From Vibrio rumoiensis (GTDB lineage: Bacteria; Pseudomonadota; Gammaproteobacteria; Enterobacterales; Vibrionaceae), in the NCBI RefSeq assembly GCF_002218045.2, contig NZ_AP018685.1, forward strand, positions 2,480,001 to 2,544,000: a stretch of DNA of 64,000 nt. The letters run 5' to 3'. Positions within the stretch are counted from its first letter, which is position 1, and each line of letters begins with the position of its first letter. Below are positions 54,144 to 63,070 of this stretch, piece by piece. Below the pieces are notes generated by a model. The model saw only the letters and a program-made list of their open reading frames with translations, did not search any database and was not told the origin of the DNA. A program made the position numbers and the translations under genes.

Positions 54144-54812
54144 GCAGGCAGGCTACCGCACAGAGGTCTGTAATGAAGACTCCCTGTCTCATTGAATGCA
54201 TATTGTTGATGCTACGCGTTGGACGTGACAACTTTAAGAAAATCTACCATATATTCGGTCGAATCCGTTGAACCAAATCAAACTCATGGCGTTGAGCATC
54301 ATGAACCCGCCACAACCACACTCAAAAAGCATAAGTCTTATGAATGAATGGCACTGGTATTATGCCGCTACAGTTTACTTAAGCACACACAAAAACCCAG
54401 TCTTTTTTGAAAATAAGTTTCGATTAGTTTGTAATCAATAAAGGCTGAGCAAATTTTAAGCATCAAGATACTCGCAAGATCACTCGATGGCTATTCTTAA
54501 TTTGAGCTAAAAGTTTTTCGAAGTGCAGGACATTTTTGCGGAATGATCTGGAGAAATTTACGCGTTTTCTCGCTTTACCTAGGTGGCATTTTTGCCACAT
54601 GGTCTCTCAGGTTTTTGAAAGAGGTGAGACAACTTTGTTTCGGTTTGAGACAGTCGAAATGATGGGAGCGCTTGTGAAGTCTAGGTTTTGCTTAAGTTCA
54701 GGTTTTTCATCCCAATAGGCTCCACCCCCTATATTGTGGTGGCATTTGAGGTTGTTGCTGTGCATGTTGCTCTGGCGATTGTGGCTGGCTCACATAGAAC
54801 TCCTGAAAATTT
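54144..54812. other. Gap between IS elements, no gene recognised
   Basis: About 670 bases with short open frames only. One frame near 54688 reads GSTPYIVVAFEVVAVHVALA and, after removing the copy 3 element with one target duplication, continues RPKVRRILKTYLKMEIKNLS before a stop at 56230. It may be part of a lost gene, but no family is recognised. Confidence 0.4.
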
Positions 54813-54822
54813 GACACGCTAC

Positions 54823-56145
54823 CACGGAAAAATCATGAACATCCCCGTCAATAAAGGCTTGCCAGAACCTTCAAAAGGTACTCTGAATCCATCGCACACA
54901 TCACTCTTTTGTGTTTAATGCTCGCTTTCAAAGTCGTTTCACTCTTCAGCATGTTTAAACACATCTGCCTGATCCTTGCAAAGTTCTCTGCACTTTCTTC
55001 CGCTCTTTTTCGGCAAGCATCTTCACCAAATGTCGTATCGAGGGACCAGTGCATCGACTCAACTAACCAATGTGAACGCGTTGCATTTAACAATTCTTTC
55101 GCATTTAAATTCTTCGAGCTAATGTAGTATCTCACCGTTATTTCTGACTCTTTCGCCACGGCTTCTTCTTGTCTCACAGAAACAACGATACCCATCGTTT
55201 TTAGCTCGGGCCAATCAAACTCTAAATCACCTAAAACGCTTAAATCTGTGTTGGTTAATGCCAACCTAGTTTCTTGTCTACCACGTGATTTTTCTTGTGT
55301 ACTATAAGAATCGCCATCGTGTTTTTGTAGCATGCTCATATCGAAATAATTATCGAATGCTTGCTCCAAACGACCTTGATTGCCCTTTACCGCCAACAAA
55401 TAATCTGCGTTTTTGTTTAGCACTTTTTGAGCAATTTTCTTTTGGCACCCCATGGCATCAATAGTGACCAAACAGCCTGATATATCAAGCAGTTCGAGCA
55501 ACTCTGGGATGGCAGTAATTTCATTACTTTTTTCGTAAACTTTATGCTGCCCGAGACTCACGCCATTTTCAGTCGCAAAAGCATTCACCATGTGAATTGC
55601 GCCAAGGCCGCGAGAGTCATCATAAGAGCCCCTGACAGTCTTACCATCAATTGCAATGACTTCACCTTTAGTTAGCTCACAGCAATCTTTCATCCATTCA
55701 ATGAAGCACTTTTGCAGTCGAGTGGCGTTAATCATTCCCATCGCTCTAGCTATTGTCGATGTTGAAGGAACACCATGACTAAAATCACCAAATCGCTTCA
55801 AAAAATCCAAACGAGCCTCACCGTAAAGGCTAATCGCTTTCCAGTCATCTTGACCAGAAAGCACAGCACAAATTGTTAACAGAATGATATCAGTTAACTT
55901 GTGCTCGACTTTACCTTGTTGTCGGTAATCTGGAATAACATCGAAATGCATAAATGGGTGCTGGTTACTCATCGTTGGACCTCCAATTTGTCTATGGAGG
56001 TATTAGAAAACACTGAAAATGATCTACAAATCGATCATCGGATAATTGATTGTTGTGTGATAGCGCTAACTCATAAAGTTCAAAATTTGAGAACCTGCTA
56101 CACTACGAAGCCTGTAAATACGGGCATGTTCATGAATTTTCCCTG
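54823..56145 (-). mobile_element. ISAs1-family element, copy 3, with 10-bp target duplication
   Basis: The ends are CACGGAAAAATCATGAAC at 54823 and GTTCATGAATTTTCCCTG ending at 56145. The direct repeat GACACGCTAC at 54813-54822 and 56146-56155 is a perfect 10-bp target duplication, as expected for the family. The element is thus a simple, fairly recent insertion. Confidence 0.92.
54848..55972 (-). CDS. ISAs1-family transposase, copy 3
   Basis: A 374-residue transposase closely related in design to copy 1, with VIAIDGKTVRGSYDD, LVTIDAMGCQKKIAQKVL and SHWLVESMHWSLDTTFGEDA. The catalytic acids appear intact. With its perfect target duplication the element is probably still mobile. Confidence 0.93.
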   Translation of the reverse strand: MSNQHPFMHFDVIPDYRQQGKVEHKLTDIILLTICAVLSGQDDWKAISLYGEARLDFLKRFGDFSHGVPSTSTIARAMGMINATRLQKCFIEWMKDCCELTKGEVIAIDGKTVRGSYDDSRGLGAIHMVNAFATENGVSLGQHKVYEKSNEITAIPELLELLDISGCLVTIDAMGCQKKIAQKVLNKNADYLLAVKGNQGRLEQAFDNYFDMSMLQKHDGDSYSTQEKSRGRQETRLALTNTDLSVLGDLEFDWPELKTMGIVVSVRQEEAVAKESEITVRYYISSKNLNAKELLNATRSHWLVESMHWSLDTTFGEDACRKRAEESAENFARIRQMCLNMLKSETTLKASIKHKRVMCAMDSEYLLKVLASLY

Positions 56146-56424
56146 GACACGCTACCGCCCTAAGGTTAGACGCATCCTCAAGACGTATTTAAAAATGGAA
56201 ATAAAAAATTTGAGCGGATTCTACCACTAACTAGGGCTCTGCGCGAGCGTACGTAGGACAAATCCCCATCAAGATACCATTCTTACTTATGACATTTTAG
56301 TAACAATTTCCAATAACAAAGGATAACTTGATCGAAAACAAAACTCCCTATCCAGATTTTCTAGCACAAATCTCTTAGAATTCATTTAAATCAGCAGGTT
56401 AAACTTTATTAATAAGGTGTACTT

Positions 56425-57915
56425 ATGACTCGAGGAAAATATCAGTTACATGATGAATATGACTATTTTCTTCTCCATCATGGAGGAAAAAGTACCGTTA
56501 CCGGTTCTTGCCACGAATTGCGTATTAATGATTATGGCATCTTAATCGATTGTGGTTTATTTCAAGGTAAGGATGCCGCTTCCGATCCTATTTCTGCTCT
56601 CAATATTGAATTTGATGTTAGCCATATCGAAGCCTTGGTGATTACCCACTCACATATTGACCATATCGGTCGCTTGCCTTGGTTACTCGCTGCTGGATTT
56701 AATAAACCGATTTATTGCACCAAAGCCACTGCCGCATTGATTCCATTAATGTTAGATGATGGGTTAAAACTCCAATTAGGGTTAAACAGCAAGCAACGTA
56801 AGGCAATTTTAGACAAGATAACAGCATTGATACAGCCTGTGGAATACGGGAAAAGTGAGGAGATAGAGCTGGGAACTGAGGACGCTTCGCTCGAGAACCG
56901 AAAAGATAAAAGCGAAAAGACCGCAAAAAAAAGCCCGGATCTCGGTTCTCGAAGCAAAGCACACTCGCTATCTTTTTCATTCCAGCCTGCAGGACATATT
57001 CTTGGTTCTGCCTATGTTGAAATAACCTTGCCTAACGACGAAATTATTGTGTTTTCTGGTGATTTAGGGCCGAGGAACACACCACTACTCCCGGATCCAG
57101 TGTCACCACAACGTGCTGATTACTTGGTTATTGAAACCACTTATGGCAACAAACAACATGAAGATGTTAGTGCTCGCTCACTTCGGCTAGAGAAGATAGT
57201 AAAACAGTCTTTATTAGATGGTGGGGTGATTTTAATCCCGGCCTTTAGTGTTGGTCGTACTCAGGAAATTCTCTTTGATATTGAACAATTGATAGAACAC
57301 AGCATTGAGACCCAAACCACTTCAGATGATTTTTGGCAACAACTGCCAATTATTTTAGATTCCCCTTTGGCATTAAAAGTCACCAAGCAATATGAACACT
57401 TTAAGCAGCTGTGGGATGGCGAATGTATTGGCTCAAACAAACGTCCAAGTTCACAACGTCACCCTCTGTCTTTTGAACAGCTCATCACTATTGATAACCA
57501 TAAAGAACATGAACGTTTAGTTAACCGGTTAGCCTCAACCAATGAGCCTGCGATTGTTATCGCCGCCAGTGGGATGTGCAATGGTGGGCGTATTATGAAT
57601 TATCTACAGTACCTCCTTCCGAAAAAAGAAACCGATATCATTTTGGCAGGTTTTCAAGCTTATGGAACGCTTGGTCATGAGCTACAAGAAGGCGAACCTT
57701 ATGTGTTCATTTCTAATCAAAAGATAAAGGTAAATGCGCAGGTTCATTCGATGTCTGGCTATTCAGCACATGCAGATAAAGAGGATTTGTTGGCATTTAT
57801 TGAAGGCACTGGCTCACCGATTAAACAAGTCCATTTAATTCATGGGGAGCCCGCAGCGCGAGATAAATTCAAAGATATTCTTAAAACAAGATTTATAGGA
57901 GACATTATTGGTTAG
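56425..57915 (+). CDS. Beta-CASP metallo-beta-lactamase-fold RNase/hydrolase with in-frame insert
   Basis: A 496-residue metallo-beta-lactamase protein of the CPSF73/YSH1-like group. Metal ligands are in THSHIDHIGRLP. The beta-CASP motifs are ETTYGN, the central SPLALKVTKQY, ASGMCNGGRIMNYL and HSMSGYSAHADKEDL. Members process RNA 3' ends or act in poorly known RNA metabolism. Residues about 143-182 (rich in K, E and S) replace a short loop before FQPAGHILGSAY and are encoded by a palindromic repeat element (56857-56955). The frame is kept. The effect on activity is unknown. It has its own promoter and precedes the repeat-bracketed four-helix-bundle gene. Confidence 0.9.
   Translation: MTRGKYQLHDEYDYFLLHHGGKSTVTGSCHELRINDYGILIDCGLFQGKDAASDPISALNIEFDVSHIEALVITHSHIDHIGRLPWLLAAGFNKPIYCTKATAALIPLMLDDGLKLQLGLNSKQRKAILDKITALIQPVEYGKSEEIELGTEDASLENRKDKSEKTAKKSPDLGSRSKAHSLSFSFQPAGHILGSAYVEITLPNDEIIVFSGDLGPRNTPLLPDPVSPQRADYLVIETTYGNKQHEDVSARSLRLEKIVKQSLLDGGVILIPAFSVGRTQEILFDIEQLIEHSIETQTTSDDFWQQLPIILDSPLALKVTKQYEHFKQLWDGECIGSNKRPSSQRHPLSFEQLITIDNHKEHERLVNRLASTNEPAIVIAASGMCNGGRIMNYLQYLLPKKETDIILAGFQAYGTLGHELQEGEPYVFISNQKIKVNAQVHSMSGYSAHADKEDLLAFIEGTGSPIKQVHLIHGEPAARDKFKDILKTRFIGDIIG
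56857..56955 (+). repeat. Palindromic repeat element inserted in the beta-CASP gene
   Basis: The sequence GAGGACGCTTCGCTCGAG at 56878-56895 is nearly the same as the element ends at 57935 and 58447 (complement). The arms CGAGAACCGA at 56892-56901 and TCGGTTCTCG at 56942-56951 form a perfect 10-bp stem, so the insert can fold into a hairpin about 60 bases long. It adds about 33-40 codons without breaking the frame. Confidence 0.75.
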
Positions 57916-57947
57916 AAAAGGTTACGGGATTCGGGGACGCTACGCTC

Positions 57948-58008
57948 GAGAGCCGAGAGCCGAGAGCCGAGAGCCGAGAGCCGAGAGCCGAGAGCCGAGA
58001 GCCGAGAG
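57948..58008 (+). repeat. GAGAGCC heptanucleotide array 1
   Basis: Eight perfect tandem copies of GAGAGCC (57948-58003) plus five bases of a ninth. The array begins within the left inverted repeat of the unit and ends shortly before the four-helix-bundle gene. It lies 32 bases after the beta-CASP stop codon. Confidence 0.95.
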
Positions 58009-58051
58009 GATTTTACAAGAGAAAAACTAGGAATATAGGTTTAATTTACTA

Positions 58052-58390
58052 ATGAGATATGAAAATTTAGATGTATGGAAAAAGAGCGTTAATCTCTCAT
58101 GTTCTATTTATTTGTTAATGAAAAACAATCGTGATTTTGGATTTAAAGATCAAATATGCAGATCCGCAGTTTCTGTCGCCAGTAACATTGCAGAAGGTTA
58201 CGAACGTATACACAGGAAAGAAACCATTAACTTTCTATCCATCGCTAAAGGTTCTATTGGTGAGCTAAAAACTCAAATTATTATTGGCTCTAAGATAGGT
58301 TACATATCTGAAGCATCTCATCTAATACAAGAATGTGAAGCCATAGCGAGAATGCTAGGCTCTTTAATAAAAAAACTGAGGCAAGACTAA
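58052..58390 (+). CDS. Four-helix-bundle protein (23S rRNA intervening-sequence family)
   Basis: A 112-residue all-helical protein. The conserved start RYENLDVWKKSVNLSCSIYL, the central FGFKDQICRSAVSVASNIAEG with the ASNIAEGYER motif, and FLSIAKGSIGELKTQIIIG define the S23/IVS four-helix-bundle family, also related to the Avd accessory protein of diversity-generating retroelements. Function in the cell is unknown; family members form pentamers and bind nucleic acid in the Avd case. No reverse transcriptase or variable gene lies nearby. It is bracketed by inverted repeats. Confidence 0.9.
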   Translation: MRYENLDVWKKSVNLSCSIYLLMKNNRDFGFKDQICRSAVSVASNIAEGYERIHRKETINFLSIAKGSIGELKTQIIIGSKIGYISEASHLIQECEAIARMLGSLIKKLRQD

Positions 58391-58446
58391 ACTGATTATT
58401 ACCTTAGCTGACAAGCACTCAACGATTCGCTTTATGCTGTCGCTTT

Positions 58447-58532
58447 TCGGCTCTCGAGCGAAGCGTCCTCGCCACTAGGAAGCTCTTCCATTTTTTTCGA
58501 TTCCCTAGCGCAGCGTCATCGGCTCCCAGCTC
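58447..58532 (-). repeat. Two further copies of the palindromic repeat
   Basis: The first (58447-58468) is the inverted partner of 57935-57956. The second (about 58497-58532) is a diverged copy: read on the minus strand it contains GAGCTGGGAGCCGATGACGC then TGCGCTAGGGAATCGA, which matches the upstream part of the insert in the beta-CASP gene (GAGCTGGGAACTGAGGACGC). The two are separated by about 28 bases. Confidence 0.7.
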
Positions 58533-58616
58533 TTGAAGTTCGCTTTTATTTCCTCTCTCAACTTATCTTCTGATATACTTTCCCCTGTCTGTCTTTAAAT
58601 TCTTTAGGAAGTAAAT

Positions 58617-59561
58617 ATGATTATCGTTACTGGCGGCGCTGGCATGATTGGCAGCAATATTGTTAAAGCATTAAATGAAGCTGGTCATAACGACATTCTC
58701 GTCATCGACAACCTAAAAAAAGGTAAGAAATTCGTTAACTTAGTCGACCTAGACATCACCGATTATATGGACCGTGATGACTTCCTAACGCAAATCATGG
58801 CTGGTGATGACTTCGGCCCAATTGACGCGGTTTTCCATGAAGGTGCTTGTTCAGCAACCACCGAATGGGACGGTAAATACATGATGCTTAACAACTATGA
58901 GTATTCAAAAGAATTACTTCACTATTGTGTTGAGCGTCAAATTCCTTTCCTTTATGCCTCATCAGCCGCTACTTACGGTGCACAAGACAAAGACTTTATT
59001 GAAGAGCGTGAATATGAAGGCGCACTGAATGTTTACGGTTATTCAAAGCAGCAATTTGATAACTACGTGCGTCGTTTATGGGCAGATGCCGAGGCGCACG
59101 GTGAGAAACTGTCTCAAATTACCGGCTTCCGTTATTTCAATGTTTACGGCCCCCGTGAACAACATAAAGGTGGCATGGCTTCTGTTGCCTTTCACTTAAA
59201 CAACCAACTACTTGCTGGTGAAAATGCCAAATTGTTTGAAGGCAGCGATGACTTCAAACGTGATTTCATATACGTCGGTGATGTGTGCAAAGTAAACTTA
59301 TGGTTTATGCAACATGGTGTATCGGGCATCTTTAACTGTGGTACCGGCAAAGCAGAACCTTTCCGCGCGGTTGCTGAAGCAGTGGTTAAACATCATGGCA
59401 AAGGCACCATTGAATCCATTCCTTTCCCAGAGCATTTAAAAGGCGCTTATCAAGAATATACTCAAGCTAACTTAGATAAACTGCGCGCTGCCGGTTGTGA
59501 TGTGGAATTTAAAACCGTAGCGGAAGGTGTGGCTGAATATTTGGTTGAAATTAATAAGTAA
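58617..59561 (+). CDS. hldD: ADP-L-glycero-D-manno-heptose-6-epimerase
   Basis: Last step in ADP-heptose synthesis for the lipopolysaccharide inner core (EC 5.1.3.20). Extended SDR protein of 314 residues with NAD(P)-binding VTGGAGMIGSNIVKAL, the catalytic tyrosine and lysine in YGYSKQQFD, and NVYGPREQHKGGMASVAFHL typical of HldD. It begins with ATG after AGGAAG and ends directly against heptanucleotide array 2, which starts one base after the stop codon. Confidence 0.97.
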   Translation: MIIVTGGAGMIGSNIVKALNEAGHNDILVIDNLKKGKKFVNLVDLDITDYMDRDDFLTQIMAGDDFGPIDAVFHEGACSATTEWDGKYMMLNNYEYSKELLHYCVERQIPFLYASSAATYGAQDKDFIEEREYEGALNVYGYSKQQFDNYVRRLWADAEAHGEKLSQITGFRYFNVYGPREQHKGGMASVAFHLNNQLLAGENAKLFEGSDDFKRDFIYVGDVCKVNLWFMQHGVSGIFNCGTGKAEPFRAVAEAVVKHHGKGTIESIPFPEHLKGAYQEYTQANLDKLRAAGCDVEFKTVAEGVAEYLVEINK

Positions 59562-59624
59562 GCCGAGAGCCGAGAGCCGAGAGCCGAGAGCCGAGAGCCG
59601 AGAGCCGAGAGCCGAGAGCCGAGA
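59562..59624 (+). repeat. GAGAGCC heptanucleotide array 2
   Basis: Eight perfect tandem copies of GAGAGCC at 59565-59620, with partial units on both sides. It begins immediately after the hldD stop codon and ends 49 bases before lpxM. Both arrays have eight full units. Confidence 0.95.
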
Positions 59625-59672
59625 AGATTCTCGTTATCGCCTTTTGAATGTAAATAGATTATTCGAGTATTT

Positions 59673-60635
59673 ATGACCCAGCTACGTGATGATTTTGATG
59701 AGAAAGCGTATAACCCAACGTTTGAGTGGTCTTTTTTAGCACCAAAATATTGGGGGACTTGGATTGCGCTAACGTTTGCTTGTTTATTCGCATTTTTACC
59801 TCGCTCAGCAAAACTGAAGCTATCTAAATTTATTGCGAAACAAGCAATAAAACTAAAATCAGGGGCAACTCATCGCGCTCGGATTAACTTGTCTTTATGC
59901 TTTCCAGAAAAGTCTGAATCAGAACGTCAAGCTATCCTGTATAAGCTATATGTCACTGCTTCTATGTTTATGTTGACGTTTCCTCTATTGTCACTGCGTA
60001 GCAAACATTGGTTAGAAAAAAATACTGAAATTCGTGGCTTTGAAAATCTACAAAACGTATTAAATAACGATGAAAATGTGATTTTATTAGTGCCACATAC
60101 TTGGTCGATTGATATTCCAGCCGTGCTTCTAGCCTCACGCGGCCTTCCCGTATCGGCAATGGCTAAAGGGCAAAAAAACAAAGTAGCTGATTGGTTAATG
60201 CACAAGCAACGCGTCCAATATGGTGGCCGAGTTTACGATCGCAGCGTTGGAATAAAGCCCTTTATCAAGTCGGTCCGAAAAGATAAGTATTTGGGGTATT
60301 ATTTACCTGACGAAGATCTGGGCCGTGAGAACAGTGTTTTTGTTGATTTTTTTGCGACTCAGAAAGCAACGATTTCTGGCTTAGGTCGCTTATCTAAGCT
60401 TAGCCAGGCGAAAATCGTCCCGCTCTTTGCTATGATCAATACCGATACAGGTAAGTTTGAGCTCGATTTTTACCCAGCACTGCCATTTCCAACTGGGGAT
60501 GAGCACCAAGACGCAAGAATGATGAATGAGTGTATTGAGCATTATGTCTCAGAGAAACCTGAACAATATATGTGGATTTTGAGATTTTTAAAAACTCAAA
60601 TAAATAAAGTCAATGTATATAAGCAGCACTATTAA
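59673..60635 (+). CDS. lpxM: Lipid A secondary acyltransferase LpxM (MsbB)
   Basis: Transfers an acyl chain from acyl-ACP to Kdo-lipid A at the inner membrane. The HxxxxD catalytic motif is HTWSID at about residue 147. A single N-terminal membrane anchor (YWGTWIALTFACLFAFLP) follows. The segment YLPDEDLGRENSVFVDFFAT is typical of LpxM rather than LpxL. Length is 320 residues. It overlaps or abuts the O-antigen ligase gene. Confidence 0.94.
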   Translation: MTQLRDDFDEKAYNPTFEWSFLAPKYWGTWIALTFACLFAFLPRSAKLKLSKFIAKQAIKLKSGATHRARINLSLCFPEKSESERQAILYKLYVTASMFMLTFPLLSLRSKHWLEKNTEIRGFENLQNVLNNDENVILLVPHTWSIDIPAVLLASRGLPVSAMAKGQKNKVADWLMHKQRVQYGGRVYDRSVGIKPFIKSVRKDKYLGYYLPDEDLGRENSVFVDFFATQKATISGLGRLSKLSQAKIVPLFAMINTDTGKFELDFYPALPFPTGDEHQDARMMNECIEHYVSEKPEQYMWILRFLKTQINKVNVYKQHY

Positions 60636-60636
60636 C

Positions 60637-61809
60637 ATGAAAAATAAAACAATCAAATACTTAGAAGCAGCCTCAATGCTCAGTTTCTTTTATGTTTTTT
60701 CGGCCATGTTAATATTGAGAAGCAGTGATAAAATAGCTGTTGTTATTTTCATTATATCCACGGTGAGTTCACTCATTCTTTCTAAAGGGAAGATCGATAT
60801 AAAAAAGCTAACACACCCACCAATGTTAGCATTATTAGCAAGTTGTGTGTTCGCTATAGCTAGTTATTATACCCATGGTTCAAGCTCAAGGGAACTCAGA
60901 GCATTGCTAGCTTGCTACTTCCTATTATTAGCGTTTCCTTGGCATCTAATTACACTAAAGAGACTTTCATATTTACTATTACTAGGTAGCGTATTTTCGT
61001 TATTATACACCACTTATCATTCTTTATACTTAAATCAACCTAGAGGTATATGGCCCATCAACGCAATACCGTCTGCAACTATGTCAGCAACAATATGCTC
61101 ATTAAGTCTTTGTTTATTTTTCAACATTAAAGAGCCAATATTACGAAGAATACTATCCATAAGTTTTATTATTAGCCTAATAACAGTTTTATTAAGTGAT
61201 ACCCGAGGGGCCTGGGTAGCATTAATTCTTACCATGCTTGCCATTATAATCCCGAACATAAAAAGAAATAAAAAAAACATAATTTATTTATTCATCATAG
61301 GTATTTCATCAATAACATTACTACAGCACCCCATATCAGAGCGATTCCATCAAACAGAAAAAGAAATAGCCAAAATTTCATCAGGAAATTACCATACATC
61401 CATTGGTTTAAGGTTACAGATGTGGTTAGCAGCATCGGAAATAATAAAAACCAATCCTGCACTAGGTAGTGGAACTAGCCATAAAGAGTTGCTACAGCAA
61501 TTATATAAAGACAAAAAAATCCCCTCTATTATCGCAAAAGAAAGGCCAGCTCACTACCACAATCAATATATAGATAAAACAGTAAAAGGCGGATTAATCG
61601 GATTGTCACTTTTTTTAACTATATTAATATCACCATTACTTACAAAGAAAGCTCCCAAAATACAAAAACATCTTATTATGTGCATTGTCAGTATTTACGC
61701 CATTGCAAGTTTAACAGATGTTCCTTTTAACCACGGCCAAACAATAATATTTTTCTTATTACTCACCATCCCTCTTAGCTATAAAAATGAAAATAATGAG
61801 GAGTTTTAA
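60637..61809 (+). CDS. waaL: O-antigen ligase family protein (WaaL-like)
   Basis: An integral membrane protein of 390 residues with about eleven hydrophobic segments. The large periplasmic loop holds LSDTRGAWVALILTMLAI and the conserved ASEIIKTNPALGSGTSHK and ERPAHYHNQYIDKTVKGGLI region with the ligase histidine (HYHNQYI). It joins O-antigen or another polymer to lipid A-core. The frame is open to ATG 60613; ATG 60637 is preferred because it starts a normal first helix, but neither has a good ribosome-binding site. Confidence 0.9.
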   Translation: MKNKTIKYLEAASMLSFFYVFSAMLILRSSDKIAVVIFIISTVSSLILSKGKIDIKKLTHPPMLALLASCVFAIASYYTHGSSSRELRALLACYFLLLAFPWHLITLKRLSYLLLLGSVFSLLYTTYHSLYLNQPRGIWPINAIPSATMSATICSLSLCLFFNIKEPILRRILSISFIISLITVLLSDTRGAWVALILTMLAIIIPNIKRNKKNIIYLFIIGISSITLLQHPISERFHQTEKEIAKISSGNYHTSIGLRLQMWLAASEIIKTNPALGSGTSHKELLQQLYKDKKIPSIIAKERPAHYHNQYIDKTVKGGLIGLSLFLTILISPLLTKKAPKIQKHLIMCIVSIYAIASLTDVPFNHGQTIIFFLLLTIPLSYKNENNEEF

Positions 61810-61811
61810 TC

Positions 61812-62546
61812 TTGAACAAAATTTACATTATAAATATGAAAAACTCAGTAGAGCGCAAAAAAAACATTTCAGAACAACTTAAAGAAATAGGGTTATCATT
61901 CGATATTTTCACAGCTATTAATGGAAGAGACAAACCTCAACACCCATTAATTAACAAATATTCAAAAGAATTAAGCTTTAAGAATAAAGGCCAATATTTA
62001 ACTCCAGGTCAACTAGGGTGCTATGCAAGTCATTACTTATTATGGCAAAAATGTATAGAATTAAATGAAAGTATCATTATCATTGAAGATGATGCGAAAA
62101 TTCACACTAAACATTTTTTAAGCTTTATAAAGAACATTAACTCTATCCCTGAAGACGTTGAATGTATTCGTCTTTTTAAAAACAAACGTAACCACTTCAC
62201 CTCAACATTTCATGCAAGTTGCGGAGAAATTGAAATACATCAATTCTCGAGGGGTCACATGAGTACAACCGGATATTACCTAACACCAACTGGTGCCAAA
62301 AAATTTATAACAAAATCCAACCAATGGTATTTGCCGGTCGATATTTATATGGATCAATTTTGGGTGAATGACGTTGTATGCTATGGCACAGTACCTGCTT
62401 GCTTAACAAATGATAAAAAATTCGATTCAGATATTGGCTATGCAAAAAAGAAAAAATTAACATTAAAAGGGAAGTTAAACAGAGAGATATTTAATTTATC
62501 TCAAACTATAAATAGATACATATTTAATTTTAAAAACTATAAATAA
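61812..62546 (+). CDS. Family 25 glycosyltransferase (lipopolysaccharide core)
   Basis: A 244-residue GT25 enzyme. The start NKIYIINMKNSVERKKNISE, the LTPGQLGCYASHYLLWQK segment and IIIEDDAKIH with its DxD-like acid pair are the family hallmarks, and GHMSTTGYYLTPTGAKKFI closes the domain. The TTG at 61812 is the likely start, preceded by GAGGAG. It may add galactose or another hexose to the outer core. It follows the ligase gene by 2 bases. Confidence 0.9.
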   Translation: MNKIYIINMKNSVERKKNISEQLKEIGLSFDIFTAINGRDKPQHPLINKYSKELSFKNKGQYLTPGQLGCYASHYLLWQKCIELNESIIIIEDDAKIHTKHFLSFIKNINSIPEDVECIRLFKNKRNHFTSTFHASCGEIEIHQFSRGHMSTTGYYLTPTGAKKFITKSNQWYLPVDIYMDQFWVNDVVCYGTVPACLTNDKKFDSDIGYAKKKKLTLKGKLNREIFNLSQTINRYIFNFKNYK

Positions 62547-63070
62547 TTATCTACATAGCATAAATACTACATTATTGATAAGATAACTATACCTACATTA
62601 CAACACACCATTTATTTAGCTAAAAGCAATAAACTGTGAGTAGTATAAATATATATGGGGGAATACTTCCTGAGATATTGTTACTGCAAGAATAATTAGA
62701 ATTCCACTAAAAACAAAAGTACAACATGTACACCTGACAAATGACGGCCCCCATGAATATAACAAACTCTACCACTGGAATTTTCTAACACAAACATAAA
62801 AAGAAGAAATTTGACATTTAAGGGGCACCCTAACGGTAAAAAATAGCTTTTTACAAAGAAAAATTTAACATTGATACACTCAGCCTAATATACCGTTTGA
62901 AGTATTAATGATAATAAAAAAACCAAGAATTATTGGAGGTATGTCAGTGCCTCATACCTATCCACCCCCAAAAATATAATGTTGAATTTATTATTTTCGA
63001 AGGCTATTCACCCAAACGTATCAATTAATAGATATATTACTTAAATTAAACATAGTTTCTAAAAGTAAGT
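62547..63070. other. Intergenic, nothing recognised
   Basis: About 520 AT-rich bases between convergent genes. It contains a GGAGGT-ATG at about 62936 that opens only a 14-codon frame. No hairpin with a T-run or repeat stood out. Confidence 0.4.

Larger units (their letters stand above)
57935..58468 (+). mobile_element. Candidate repeat-bracketed unit carrying a four-helix-bundle gene
   Basis: A 22-bp sequence at 57935-57956 (GGACGCTACGCTCGAG then AGCCGA) is repeated with one mismatch in inverted orientation at 58447-58468. Between them lies a single gene of the 23S rRNA intervening-sequence protein family. IVS elements in rRNA have the same design: a palindrome around this type of gene. The classification as a mobile unit is inferred from the structure and from further copies of the repeat nearby. 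Confidence 0.55.

Noticed and set aside
58052..58390. Diversity-generating retroelement accessory gene (avd)
   Set aside because: The protein belongs to the same broad family, but no reverse transcriptase, template repeat or variable repeat is present in the window.
57948..59624. GAGAGCC arrays as a CRISPR
   Set aside because: The units are 7 bp and directly tandem, with no spacers and no cas genes nearby.
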